64,000 bases of DNA from Splendidivirga corallicola (lineage in GTDB: Bacteria > Bacteroidota > Bacteroidia > Cytophagales > Cyclobacteriaceae): the NCBI GenBank assembly GCA_030442035.1, contig JAUJEA010000001.1:899559-963558 (forward strand). The letters are read 5' to 3'. The notes beneath the pieces are model-generated. The model ran no database searches and was not told the DNA's origin. It saw only the letters and a list, made by a program, of their open reading frames with translations. Position numbers and translations under genes: made by a program. Of the stretch, positions 16,548 to 25,027 are shown piece by piece (position 1 is the first letter of the stretch; the number at the start of each line of letters is the position of its first letter).

Positions 16548-19511
16548 TTAGTGCTGCAGGAAGGAATCGTAGATCACTTGCTCAATATCTGTCCTTGTAT
16601 TCAATTGATATAATCGGGTATTGGCTCTTGTAGGATGGACTCTATTGGATAGGAAAATATATACCAGCCCATGCTTTGGATCAGCCCAGGCTCTAGTACC
16701 CGTGAAACCTGTATGTCCAAAACTTTCAGCACTGGCATCTTTAGCCGCATTTCCATTGGGTACATATTCAAGGCTTGGTTTGTCAAACCCCAAACCTCTT
16801 CTATTGTCGTTCTCAGGAAATTGATAGCTCGTAAATTCTTTAAATGTGCCCTCACTGACGTAACGTTTTCCCCCATACTCACCCATGTTCAGATACATCT
16901 GAAACAATTTGGCCATATCGTTGGCATTTCCAAATAGTCCTGCATTTGATGAGATGCCCCCCATCATGGCAGCCCCCTCGTCATGTACTCTGCCATGGAT
17001 GGCGACCTTTCGAAATGGAAAATCACTTTCGGTAGGGACTACCTGTTCTACAGGAAAATATTTATAGGGATTGTAAACCAGGGTTGAAGCACCTAAAGGT
17101 TTATAAAAATTGCCATAGAGATAACTTTCGAAGTCTTCATTAGTAATATTGGAAATTATTTCCGGAAGCAGATAAAATACAAGACCTGAATATTTATACT
17201 TTTTTTGAGCCTCTAAAGGTGATTTCTTTATGGCTTTGTAGATTTTTTTTTTATAATGTTTATGTAAAAACAATCCATCAGCTACTTTGATAGGATAATT
17301 TGCTGACGAATCTTTTTTTAAAGTTTTTGGTTTAAATCCACCATTTTTTTTGATGGTACTTTCCCAATATGGTATCCAAGGTTTCAACTGCGCCTGGTGT
17401 GCCAGTATGTCTCGAAAGATCAGATCTCCTTTGTTCGTTCCTTTAAAAGAAGGCCAATATTTCCGCAATGGGTCATCCAGATTAAATTTCTCCTCATCGA
17501 TCAGCTTCATAAGAATGGGCAAAGAGGTAGTAACTTTAGTAATGGAAGCCATATCATACAGATCTTTTTTTCGTACTGGAATAGTGTCTGTATAAGAATG
17601 AAAACCATAACACTTGTGAAATACAACCTGTCCATTTTTTGCAATTAACACCTGGGCTCCCGGCGTTGCTTTTAATTCAATGGCCTTCTCGACCAATGAA
17701 TCAATCCTGAGGTTAAGGGTCTCAGAGTCCATGCCCATTTCCTCAGGAAGTGTGTAACCTAATCTAATACTACCTTTTACATTAAGACCGTCTCCAAGTT
17801 TAAAATCATCATTTATGCTGACAGGTAATTTTCCTGAAGCTCCAGTGCCTCCAAATATTAACTGAGCGGCTAATTCCTGAGCATCTCGTGATTCCTGATA
17901 AGTCAAAACCAATCCTTTGGCCTTTGATATATCCTTGTATTTGTCGAGTGTATATGCATTTCTGAAGACAGAGATAATTGTCTTTTCTGATTTAGCCAGT
18001 TCATTGATAAACTTTATCAGGGAAGGTCCATAGGCATTGTTATTAGAGGGTCTTTTTCGCACCTGGTGAACTCCTGCAATTACAAGATCATAGGAAGCCA
18101 GCTTTTTCTGAATCTGCTGGATAGATCCGGCACTCGATTTTAACCCCAATTGATAGTGATCCATTTCCATATATTGGCTTAGGGTCTTTTGAAAATCGGT
18201 GCGTTTCGACTTTCCGATGGAGATTGATGCTACCTTTATCTTATCCAGGTTTTTTACTGGAATAATTTTATTTTCATTTTTAAGCACGGTGAGGGAGGCT
18301 CTGGTTAATCGCCGATTAATAAGTCTAACTGAAGGGCTATTCAAATCTTCGACCAAGTTAGTTAAATCAATCGATCCCAATTGATTGAGTCCTGCTCTGT
18401 ACTTGGCTCGTAATAACTTCTTACATCTTTTTTCGATGTCTTCACGGGTTATTCTTCCATTCTTGATTGATTCCTCAATAGCGATAATAGCCTTTGGGAT
18501 ATTTTCAGTGAATTCCAACAGGTCATTTCCAGCCTCAATGGCTCTCACATCTGCTTCTCCAACCTTGAAATGCTTAGTAACTCCCTTCATATTCATAGCA
18601 TCGGTAACAACTAATCCTTTAAAGCCCAGATCCTTTTTAAGGAGATCCGTAACAATAGGTCTGGAAAGTGTTGATGGGAGATTTTTGGTCGAATCCAGGG
18701 AAAGTACATTCATGTGAGCAATCATAACACTACTCACACCACCATCTATCAGGCTTTTAAAAGGAAATAGTTCCAATGAATCTAATCGACCCTTTGAATG
18801 CTTTATAACGGGCAAATCATAGTGTGAATCTGTACCTGTATCACCATGCCCCGGAAAATGTTTGGCTGTTGCAAGAACACCATTGTCCTGCATTCCTCTC
18901 ACATAAGCCAATCCCTTACTTGCCACATTGAATCTATTTTCACCAAAAGAGCGATAGTTTATGACCGGATTGGATGGATTATTATTGACATCTACCACGG
19001 GAGCAAAATTCATATGCATACCCATTCGCTTGAAATTCTCTGCCAGTTGCCATCCCATCTCATAAATCAAACTATCATTCTGAATCGCTCCAAGCGTCAT
19101 TTGATATGGGAAGTTAACAGTACTGTCCAGACGCATTCCAAGTCCCCACTCCGCATCGATGGCAATTAGCAGAGGTACCTTAGCAGCCTTTTGATATTTA
19201 TTGGTTAATCCGGCTTGACGTACAGGCCCTCCCTGGAAGAAAATAAGACCACCGATGTGATAATCTTTGATGAGTTTTAAAATCTCTTTCTCATGATCAG
19301 CACCACGATTGGAATAGGCAGCTGCCATAAAAAGCTGAGCAATCCTTTGTTTTTGTGTAAGTTGGTTATAGACAGAATCAACCCAATGATTTTCAGCAAC
19401 CATTTTGTCTGCATCTTCGATAACCTTTATTTGTGCCTTTGCATTAAAGAAATGGCTCCCCAATAAGAAGATACTGAACAAACACAAACATTTAATTTTT
19501 AAACGATTCAT
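16548..19511 (-). CDS. NagZ-like GH3 glycosidase fused to a class C beta-lactamase-type serine hydrolase
   Basis: A two-domain exported enzyme of 987 residues. After a signal peptide, the GH3 domain carries 'KHFPGHGDTGTDSHYDLPVI' at ~220, the His-containing motif of NagZ-type beta-N-acetylglucosaminidases. The nucleophile is in 'VVTDAMNMKGV' (Asp ~302), and a GH3 C-terminal sandwich follows to ~580. From ~600 a penicillin-binding/beta-lactamase-fold domain begins, with SITK (SxxK, Ser ~654) and 'GHTGFTGTRAW' at ~932. Such fusions occur across Bacteroidota and are thought to act on peptidoglycan fragments. Both sets of catalytic residues are intact. It fits the amino-sugar theme of the ROK/glycosylasparaginase genes at 31-33 kb but is not in their operon. 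Confidence 0.92.
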   Translation of the reverse strand: MNRLKIKCLCLFSIFLLGSHFFNAKAQIKVIEDADKMVAENHWVDSVYNQLTQKQRIAQLFMAAAYSNRGADHEKEILKLIKDYHIGGLIFFQGGPVRQAGLTNKYQKAAKVPLLIAIDAEWGLGMRLDSTVNFPYQMTLGAIQNDSLIYEMGWQLAENFKRMGMHMNFAPVVDVNNNPSNPVINYRSFGENRFNVASKGLAYVRGMQDNGVLATAKHFPGHGDTGTDSHYDLPVIKHSKGRLDSLELFPFKSLIDGGVSSVMIAHMNVLSLDSTKNLPSTLSRPIVTDLLKKDLGFKGLVVTDAMNMKGVTKHFKVGEADVRAIEAGNDLLEFTENIPKAIIAIEESIKNGRITREDIEKRCKKLLRAKYRAGLNQLGSIDLTNLVEDLNSPSVRLINRRLTRASLTVLKNENKIIPVKNLDKIKVASISIGKSKRTDFQKTLSQYMEMDHYQLGLKSSAGSIQQIQKKLASYDLVIAGVHQVRKRPSNNNAYGPSLIKFINELAKSEKTIISVFRNAYTLDKYKDISKAKGLVLTYQESRDAQELAAQLIFGGTGASGKLPVSINDDFKLGDGLNVKGSIRLGYTLPEEMGMDSETLNLRIDSLVEKAIELKATPGAQVLIAKNGQVVFHKCYGFHSYTDTIPVRKKDLYDMASITKVTTSLPILMKLIDEEKFNLDDPLRKYWPSFKGTNKGDLIFRDILAHQAQLKPWIPYWESTIKKNGGFKPKTLKKDSSANYPIKVADGLFLHKHYKKKIYKAIKKSPLEAQKKYKYSGLVFYLLPEIISNITNEDFESYLYGNFYKPLGASTLVYNPYKYFPVEQVVPTESDFPFRKVAIHGRVHDEGAAMMGGISSNAGLFGNANDMAKLFQMYLNMGEYGGKRYVSEGTFKEFTSYQFPENDNRRGLGFDKPSLEYVPNGNAAKDASAESFGHTGFTGTRAWADPKHGLVYIFLSNRVHPTRANTRLYQLNTRTDIEQVIYDSFLQH

Positions 19512-19860
19512 AACACTCTTGTTCTATATAATCCAAACTTACTCTACCTTAGTAAAATTTACAAATGATTGAAATTATTGCATGATGCCCTATTTATTGG
19601 ATTTATTTCCAACGATTCTATGGCATCTATCGTGCCCATTCTGATCTTGATCCACCAAGATTGGTATATGAAGGACAAGATGTTCCAATACGATCAAACC
19701 GATTTTTGGTGATATCCATCATTTGGTCCATAATTTCGGTATTTTTAATAACAAATAAGCATGATTTTTGAGAGTGATTAGACCGACTCTATTTTAAATT
19801 TAGCCTCATAAGGGTTTTATATGAACACCTTGTTTTTATAGTGATAACTTACCTATTAGT
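19512..19860. other. Intergenic region between divergent GH3 and SUMF1-domain genes
   Basis: About 350 bases that must hold both promoters. No clear TAnnTTTG box is seen. A plus-strand open stretch (~19586-19768) would encode a ~60-residue piece ending in a hydrophobic segment (RFLVISIIWSIISVFLI), but it has no start codon after its upstream stop. It could be the eroded end of a membrane protein gene, or chance. Confidence 0.3.
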
Positions 19861-20877
19861 ATGTTTGGTACAAGAAGATTGATTATAGTTTTATCTGTAG
19901 CCATCATTTCAATGGCTTCAATTCATTTAAGTTTCAAGGAAAAAGAAGAAAAATTTGACGAGAGGTCATACTCTCAAATAATTCCAGGAAGTGATATTTC
20001 GATTGAGATGATCGCCATTCCCGGTGGTGAATTCATGATGGGTAGCCCTTCAAATGAGAAGGGTCGAAATTCCGATGAAGGGCCGGTACACAAGGTGAAA
20101 ATTGATCCGTTCTGGATGGGCAAATATGAAATTACCTGGAATCAATACCGTCTTTTCAGGGAAAGACTAATTGATAATAAGCCAAGTAAGTTCACCAAGG
20201 GAAAGGAAATAAACATTGAGGTTGACGGGGTATCAGCAGCCACCGCTCCGTATGTGGACATGAGCTTTGGTATGGGTAAAGACGGATACCCGGCCATCAA
20301 TATCACACAATATGCTGCATCTACCTTTTGTAAATGGCTGTCTGCAAAAACAGGTTATTTTTATCGATTACCAACCGAGGCCGAATGGGAATACGCCTGC
20401 CGGGCGGGAACAACTACGGCTTATCATTTTGGCAATGATGTTTCCAAACTCGGTGAATATGCCTGGTTCTATGAAAACAGTGATGGTGCTTATAAAAAAG
20501 GGGGATTAAAAAAACCAAATCCCTGGGGGCTTTATGATATGCATGGTAATGTATCGGAATGGACGATAGATCAATACCTTCCTGAGTTCTATACTCAGAC
20601 TAAGGGTTCGACAGCAGTTAATCCACTTGCAGAACCCAAAGTGTTATATCCCAGAGTGGCCCGTGGTGGTTCATGGGATGATGATCCTGAAGTACTAAGA
20701 AGTGCCGCCAGACAAGCCTCAAATAAAAGGTGGAAACAAAGAGATCCTCAGCTTCCAAAAAGCCTTTGGTGGCATACAAACGCTCCTTTTATTGGTTTTA
20801 GAATTGTACGATCTAAAAATATTCCTAAGGGTGATGAACTCAAAAAATATTGGGTTGGTCCAATAGAGGATAAATAA
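19861..20877 (+). CDS. SUMF1/formylglycine-generating-enzyme-fold protein lacking the active-site cysteines
   Basis: A 338-residue protein with an N-terminal hydrophobic export signal, then an FGE-sulfatase (SUMF1) domain at ~45-330: 'MIAIPGGEFMMGSPSNEKGR', 'RLPTEAEWEYACRAGTTTAY', 'NPWGLYDMHGNVSEWTIDQY' and 'RGGSWDDDPEVLRSAARQ'. Genuine formylglycine-generating enzymes have two cysteines just after RGGS; here that segment is DDDPEVL and no Cys is near, so it should not oxidise sulfatase cysteines. There is no sulfatase gene in the window either. It heads a three-gene run with a Tat-type oxidoreductase and a Tat-type TIM barrel, so it is more likely a binding or scaffold protein, or an enzyme of another kind, in that set. 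Confidence 0.88.
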   Translation: MFGTRRLIIVLSVAIISMASIHLSFKEKEEKFDERSYSQIIPGSDISIEMIAIPGGEFMMGSPSNEKGRNSDEGPVHKVKIDPFWMGKYEITWNQYRLFRERLIDNKPSKFTKGKEINIEVDGVSAATAPYVDMSFGMGKDGYPAINITQYAASTFCKWLSAKTGYFYRLPTEAEWEYACRAGTTTAYHFGNDVSKLGEYAWFYENSDGAYKKGGLKKPNPWGLYDMHGNVSEWTIDQYLPEFYTQTKGSTAVNPLAEPKVLYPRVARGGSWDDDPEVLRSAARQASNKRWKQRDPQLPKSLWWHTNAPFIGFRIVRSKNIPKGDELKKYWVGPIEDK

Positions 20878-20923
20878 TTATAAAAGCATTAAATTTAAGA
20901 TAAAGAACTAAAAATCAAACCTT

Positions 20924-22273
20924 ATGAAAGACCGCATGAAGAAAATCACTGTATCTGGTGATACAGGTAAATCAAGAAGAGATTTTTGTAAAAGTTCGGC
21001 TCTTCTGGCCGGAGGATTTATGATGACCCAATTACCAGTTCAGGCAAGCGCGTTTGTCGAGGGTAGTGATAAACTTAAACTGGCTCTTATAGGTTGCGGT
21101 GGAAGAGGAACCGGAGCTGCAAATCAAGCGTTGAATGCCGATGAGAATGTTCAGCTTGTCGCTATGGCTGATGCGTTCAGAGATAGATTGGATGGAAGTC
21201 TTAGTAACTTGGAAAGCAAGTTTGGCAAATCCAAGAAAATCAAGGTAAAAGAATCCGGTAAGTTTGTGGGTTTCGATGGCTATAAACAAGCTATCGATAT
21301 GGCTGATGTTGTTATCTTAACCACACCTCCGGGCTTCAGACCAATCCATTTCGAATATGCTATTAATGCAGGTAAACATGTGTTCATGGAAAAACCTGTT
21401 GCCACAGATGCTCCAGGCATTAGAAGGGTATTGGAAGCAGCTAAATTGGCTAAAGAAAAAAAACTCAACGTAGTGGTTGGTCTTCAAAGGCATTATCAAA
21501 CAAGCTATAGAGAAATTGCCAAAAAAATTAAAGAAGGTGCGATTGGTGAAATTGTTTCAGGCCAGGTTTATTGGAATAGCGATGGTGTTTGGGTAAGAGA
21601 AAGACAACCAGGGCAGACCGAAATGGAATACCAAATGCGTAACTGGTATTATTTCAATTGGCTATGTGGGGATCATATCAATGAGCAGCACATTCACAAT
21701 ATAGATGTTGCTAACTGGTTCATAGGCGATTACCCTGTTTCAGCTCAGGGAATGGGAGGCCGTCAGGTTAGAAATGGCAAAGATCATGGTGAAATCTTTG
21801 ATCATCATTTTGTGGAATTTACCTATCCATCCGGAGCAGTAATAGCCAGTCAATGCAGGCATCAGCCAGGTACTATGTCAAGAGTGCAGGAAGTATTCCA
21901 GGGAACAAAAGGAAGCGTTAAAACAGATTCAGGAAACAGGGGTACAATCAAAGACTATAGTGGTGGTACTATCTACAATCACCGCGGAAGAAATGATCCA
22001 AATCCCTACCAGGTTGAACACGATGAACTTTTTGCCTCTATCCGATCCGGTGGTGTCATTAGCAACGCTGAATATGGAGCAAAAAGCACTATGACCGCTA
22101 TTCTCGGAAGAATGGCTACTTATTCCGGACAAGTGATCACTTGGGATGAAGCGATCAATTCCAAGCTAAGTATCATGCCAGAAACTTACGCATGGGATGC
22201 AAACCCTCCAGTAATGCCTGATGAAAATGGTCATTATGCTATACCCGTTCCAGGTAAGACAAAAGTTATATAA
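20924..22273 (+). CDS. Tat-exported Gfo/Idh/MocA family oxidoreductase
   Basis: A 449-residue NAD(P)-dependent sugar oxidoreductase with a twin-arginine signal (KSRRDFCKSSALLAGGFMM). The Rossmann motif follows at ~52 (LKLALIGCGGRGTGAANQAL), then 'HVFMEKPVATDAPGIRR' with the catalytic-lysine EKP, and 'WLCGDHINEQHIHNIDVANW' in the substrate domain. Export of a nucleotide-dependent dehydrogenase implies tightly bound cofactor, as known for glucose-fructose oxidoreductase of Zymomonas. The Tat system carries folded, cofactor-loaded proteins. It sits 46 bp after the SUMF1-like gene and 17 bp before a Tat-signalled TIM barrel gene (ATG at 22291), so the three probably form an operon that oxidises and rearranges a sugar in the periplasm. 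Confidence 0.92.
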   Translation: MKDRMKKITVSGDTGKSRRDFCKSSALLAGGFMMTQLPVQASAFVEGSDKLKLALIGCGGRGTGAANQALNADENVQLVAMADAFRDRLDGSLSNLESKFGKSKKIKVKESGKFVGFDGYKQAIDMADVVILTTPPGFRPIHFEYAINAGKHVFMEKPVATDAPGIRRVLEAAKLAKEKKLNVVVGLQRHYQTSYREIAKKIKEGAIGEIVSGQVYWNSDGVWVRERQPGQTEMEYQMRNWYYFNWLCGDHINEQHIHNIDVANWFIGDYPVSAQGMGGRQVRNGKDHGEIFDHHFVEFTYPSGAVIASQCRHQPGTMSRVQEVFQGTKGSVKTDSGNRGTIKDYSGGTIYNHRGRNDPNPYQVEHDELFASIRSGGVISNAEYGAKSTMTAILGRMATYSGQVITWDEAINSKLSIMPETYAWDANPPVMPDENGHYAIPVPGKTKVI

Positions 22274-22290
22274 GCTGAGAATTGAAAAAA

Positions 22291-23229
22291 ATGAAAAGAA
22301 GAAAATTCGTTAAGAATAGCATAGCCCTTGGATCAACAATTACACTGGCCGCCTCCCAATCAAACTTGACCGTGGCTAAAGATAAAACAGCAGAGAATAA
22401 AATAGAAAAACACAAATTCAATCTGAAATATGCCCCGCATTTTGGCATGTTCACCAATCACTCCGGTAAAGATCTGTTGGATCAACTGCAATTTATGTCT
22501 GAAGTTGGATTTACAGCGCTCGAAGACAATGGAATGCCAAGGAGATCTGTGGAAGATCAAAAAAAGATTGGGAAAAAGATGGAGCAGCTGGGAATGGAAA
22601 TGGGTGTATTCGTTGCTTATGCAAATTTCAATGAGGTAACTTTTGCCGGCAATAATAAAGATGCTAGAGAGGGTGTACTCAAAAATATCAGGTCAGCGGT
22701 TGAAGTGGCTAAAAGATGCAATGCCAAATGGATGACTGTGGTACCAGGCGCTTATGATAAGAAGTTGCATTGGGACTATCAGACAGCCAATTGTGTAGAG
22801 CTATTGAAAAGGTGCAGTGATATACTGGAACCTCATGGACTGGTTATGGTACTAGAGCCACTTAATTGGCACGCAAACCATCCGGGTGTCTTTCTAACTA
22901 AAATGCCACAGTCCTATATGATTTGCAAGGCTGTGAACAGTCCATCTTGCAAGATCCTTGATGATCTCTATCATCAGCAAATTACAGAGGGAAATCTTAT
23001 CCCAAATATTGATATGTCCTGGGATGAGATTGCTTATTTCCAGGTAGGAGATAATCCCGGAAGAAAAGAACCTACTACAGGGGAAATCAATTATAACAAT
23101 GTATTTAAGCATATACATAAAAAAGGCTTCAATGGCATCGTTGGGATGGAGCACGGCAATTCTCAAAGTGGAAAAGAAGGGGAACTGGCTGTTATTGAAG
23201 CCTACAAGAAATCCGACGCCTTTTTATAA
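22291..23229 (+). CDS. Tat-exported hydroxypyruvate-isomerase-like TIM barrel protein
   Basis: A protein of 312 residues in the xylose isomerase-like TIM barrel superfamily, closest to the hydroxypyruvate isomerase branch. A TTG at 22282 is in frame, but ATG 22291 is preferred because it directly begins a Tat-like signal (MKRRKFVKNSIALGSTITLA). Barrel motifs are 'QFMSEVGFTALEDNGMPRR', 'GLVMVLEPLNWHANHPG' (Glu and His ligands), 'CKILDDLYHQQITEGNLI' and 'GFNGIVGMEHGNS' (late Glu). It probably isomerises or epimerises a sugar or keto-acid in the periplasm together with the preceding oxidoreductase. A bidirectional hairpin terminator follows. Confidence 0.87.
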   Translation: MKRRKFVKNSIALGSTITLAASQSNLTVAKDKTAENKIEKHKFNLKYAPHFGMFTNHSGKDLLDQLQFMSEVGFTALEDNGMPRRSVEDQKKIGKKMEQLGMEMGVFVAYANFNEVTFAGNNKDAREGVLKNIRSAVEVAKRCNAKWMTVVPGAYDKKLHWDYQTANCVELLKRCSDILEPHGLVMVLEPLNWHANHPGVFLTKMPQSYMICKAVNSPSCKILDDLYHQQITEGNLIPNIDMSWDEIAYFQVGDNPGRKEPTTGEINYNNVFKHIHKKGFNGIVGMEHGNSQSGKEGELAVIEAYKKSDAFL

Positions 23230-23313
23230 GTGAAGGATTTATTAACAAAATATCGCTGCATTAAATAAATAATAAAGGATCAACTGTTTATAGTTGTTTT
23301 TAGAATCAAACAT

Positions 23314-23344
23314 AAAAGGATGCTTATCATTGCATCCTTTTTTC
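23314..23344. terminator. Bidirectional intrinsic terminator
   Basis: AAAAGGATGC and GCATCCTTTT form a 10-bp perfect stem with an 8-base loop, followed by T-rich sequence on both strands. It lies between the convergent TIM barrel (+) and FG-GAP (-) genes. Confidence 0.85.
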
Positions 23345-23351
23345 TTTATAG

Positions 23352-24827
23352 TTATTCCTGTTCAAATATACCATTGTAATTATTCCCCATGTAGGCTCCC
23401 CAATCCACTCCTTTACCAACTGGAATATTCGTTTTCAATCGGCTGATCCTTAAGCCGTCATATGTATAAACCCTATCCGGCCTTGTCATGTTTGTATAGA
23501 TAATGTCAAGCAATCCATCTCCGTCCAAATCACCTACCCACGGTGTTGAAGCAACATTGGATCCAACATAAGGTTCGACAATAGCAAACTTTCCTTGATT
23601 GACAAAATCATAGACAAGAAGTGAATTATGAATTGTTTTTTCACCTTTTTCATTAGGCAGAAAAAAATTCACATTGATCAATACATCATTGTTTCCATCG
23701 GAATTAAAGTCTGCAATAATGGGAGAACTTGTTTGATAGAAACCAATGCTGTCCATAAAAAGAATTTCTCCTTTGGAGCCATCAACCAAAAAAGGTCTTG
23801 TACTTTTCAGGTCCGGCCATATGCCCAGAGCATATACCGCAAAAAAATCGGGAGTGCCATCTTTGTTAATATCACCTACTGCCAAAGAGGAATACACCTC
23901 CGTATTGGGAATTTTGCCTCCCCAAATAATTTGATTATCCACTCCACTAAAGGCCATCATCCTTCCATCCACAGCATTGACAATAACATCCTTGACACCA
24001 TCCTTTGTGACATCTACTAGAACCGGAGGTGATATAAATCCCTTGTTCTCTCCGGTAGCCATTAAGATAGAATTAGATAGATCCCCCTTCATCAATTGAT
24101 CAAGCGTAGTCCTAAAAAGATTTCCACCTACCGTCTCTCCTCCAGTTCCATAAATGATATCCAGTGTGTCGTTATTATTGATATCATCTACCACGACTGA
24201 CATATAAATCTCTCGCTTATCGGGCATATCAGCACTAACGATTAGTTTACCTGAAGCGCCGCTTATCACCATCAAATGTCCTGTTGGTCGGTTGGGGTCA
24301 TAAGGCTCAGCGGTTACATCCCCACCATTTGAAATAAGAATATCTTTTACCTGATCACCATCCTGATCAGGAATGAATTGCGGGTTATAGAAATTGTAAA
24401 GCCCATGTTTTCTGGAAGCGACAGTGTCACCCTCAGGGAAATACTCCCAAATAATCTCACCGGTTTTTCCATTGATGCTCATAAATTCGGCAGATCTACC
24501 ACCAATAAAAATGTCTACTATCCCATCTCCAGTAATATCCAGAAAATCCGCCGATCCGAAAATCTGATCTCTGGCAGATACATTCCATAAAAGCTCTCCA
24601 TTTGCTCCATTCAATGCAATCACAGAGGAATCACAGGCATTAAATTCTTCACGACCGGCACCTAAAATGATGTCTAAGGTGCCATCCCCATTTAAATCGG
24701 CCGTTCTTGGTGATGAGAAAGTACCTAATCCATCAAATACTGTGCTCCACACCGGCTTTTGCAACTGCGAAATTGCGTTGTGATTTATTGTTTGAAATAT
24801 CAAAAAAAGAAAAAACAACTTCTTCAT
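23352..24827 (-). CDS. FG-GAP/VCBS repeat secreted protein
   Basis: A 491-residue exported protein with a signal peptide (MKKLFFLFLIFQTINHNAIS). The body is a seven-bladed-propeller-like series of FG-GAP/VCBS repeats carrying Ca-binding D-x-[DN]-x-D-G loops, for example 'ADLNGDGTLDIILG', 'ITGDGIVDIFIGG', 'DINKDGTPDFFAVYAL' and 'GDLDGDGLLDIIYTN'. The repeats alternate with PQQ-like segments ('VIALNGANGELLWNVSA'). It may bind a polymer at the cell surface or serve as a receptor. No enzymatic motif is visible. It is a single gene, convergent with the Tat oxidoreductase operon. Confidence 0.85.
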   Translation of the reverse strand: MKKLFFLFLIFQTINHNAISQLQKPVWSTVFDGLGTFSSPRTADLNGDGTLDIILGAGREEFNACDSSVIALNGANGELLWNVSARDQIFGSADFLDITGDGIVDIFIGGRSAEFMSINGKTGEIIWEYFPEGDTVASRKHGLYNFYNPQFIPDQDGDQVKDILISNGGDVTAEPYDPNRPTGHLMVISGASGKLIVSADMPDKREIYMSVVVDDINNNDTLDIIYGTGGETVGGNLFRTTLDQLMKGDLSNSILMATGENKGFISPPVLVDVTKDGVKDVIVNAVDGRMMAFSGVDNQIIWGGKIPNTEVYSSLAVGDINKDGTPDFFAVYALGIWPDLKSTRPFLVDGSKGEILFMDSIGFYQTSSPIIADFNSDGNNDVLINVNFFLPNEKGEKTIHNSLLVYDFVNQGKFAIVEPYVGSNVASTPWVGDLDGDGLLDIIYTNMTRPDRVYTYDGLRISRLKTNIPVGKGVDWGAYMGNNYNGIFEQE

Positions 24828-24975
24828 AATTCATCTCCAGGTTTTCAATAATCCAATTCTACCAATTTAAGGTTAAAGACACAATGATTCTAAAAATCCC
24901 GAAGATTATTTTGGCAGAGAAGAAATGAAAGCATTTGATTTGTGCCGAAGTGAAAATAGAATTTAATGCAAAATC

Positions 24976-25007
24976 AAAAAGCCACTTCGTAAATGAAGTG
25001 GCTTTTT
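24976..25007 (-). terminator. Intrinsic terminator after susD
   Basis: AAAAAGCCACTTC and GAAGTGGCTTTTT form a 13-bp perfect stem with a 6-base loop, just downstream of the minus-strand susD stop at 25028. T-runs lie on both strands, so it closes the SusCD operon. Confidence 0.9.
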
Positions 25008-25027
25008 ATACAAATTTACCTAGTGAG

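Noticed and set aside
19586-19768. Possible decayed membrane-protein fragment between the GH3 and SUMF1-domain genes
   Set aside because: One readable frame ends in a hydrophobic stretch, but it lacks a start codon and any family resemblance, so it is not called as a pseudogene.
19861-20877. True sulfatase-activating formylglycine-generating enzyme
   Set aside because: The conserved cysteines after RGGS are absent and no sulfatase gene is present.
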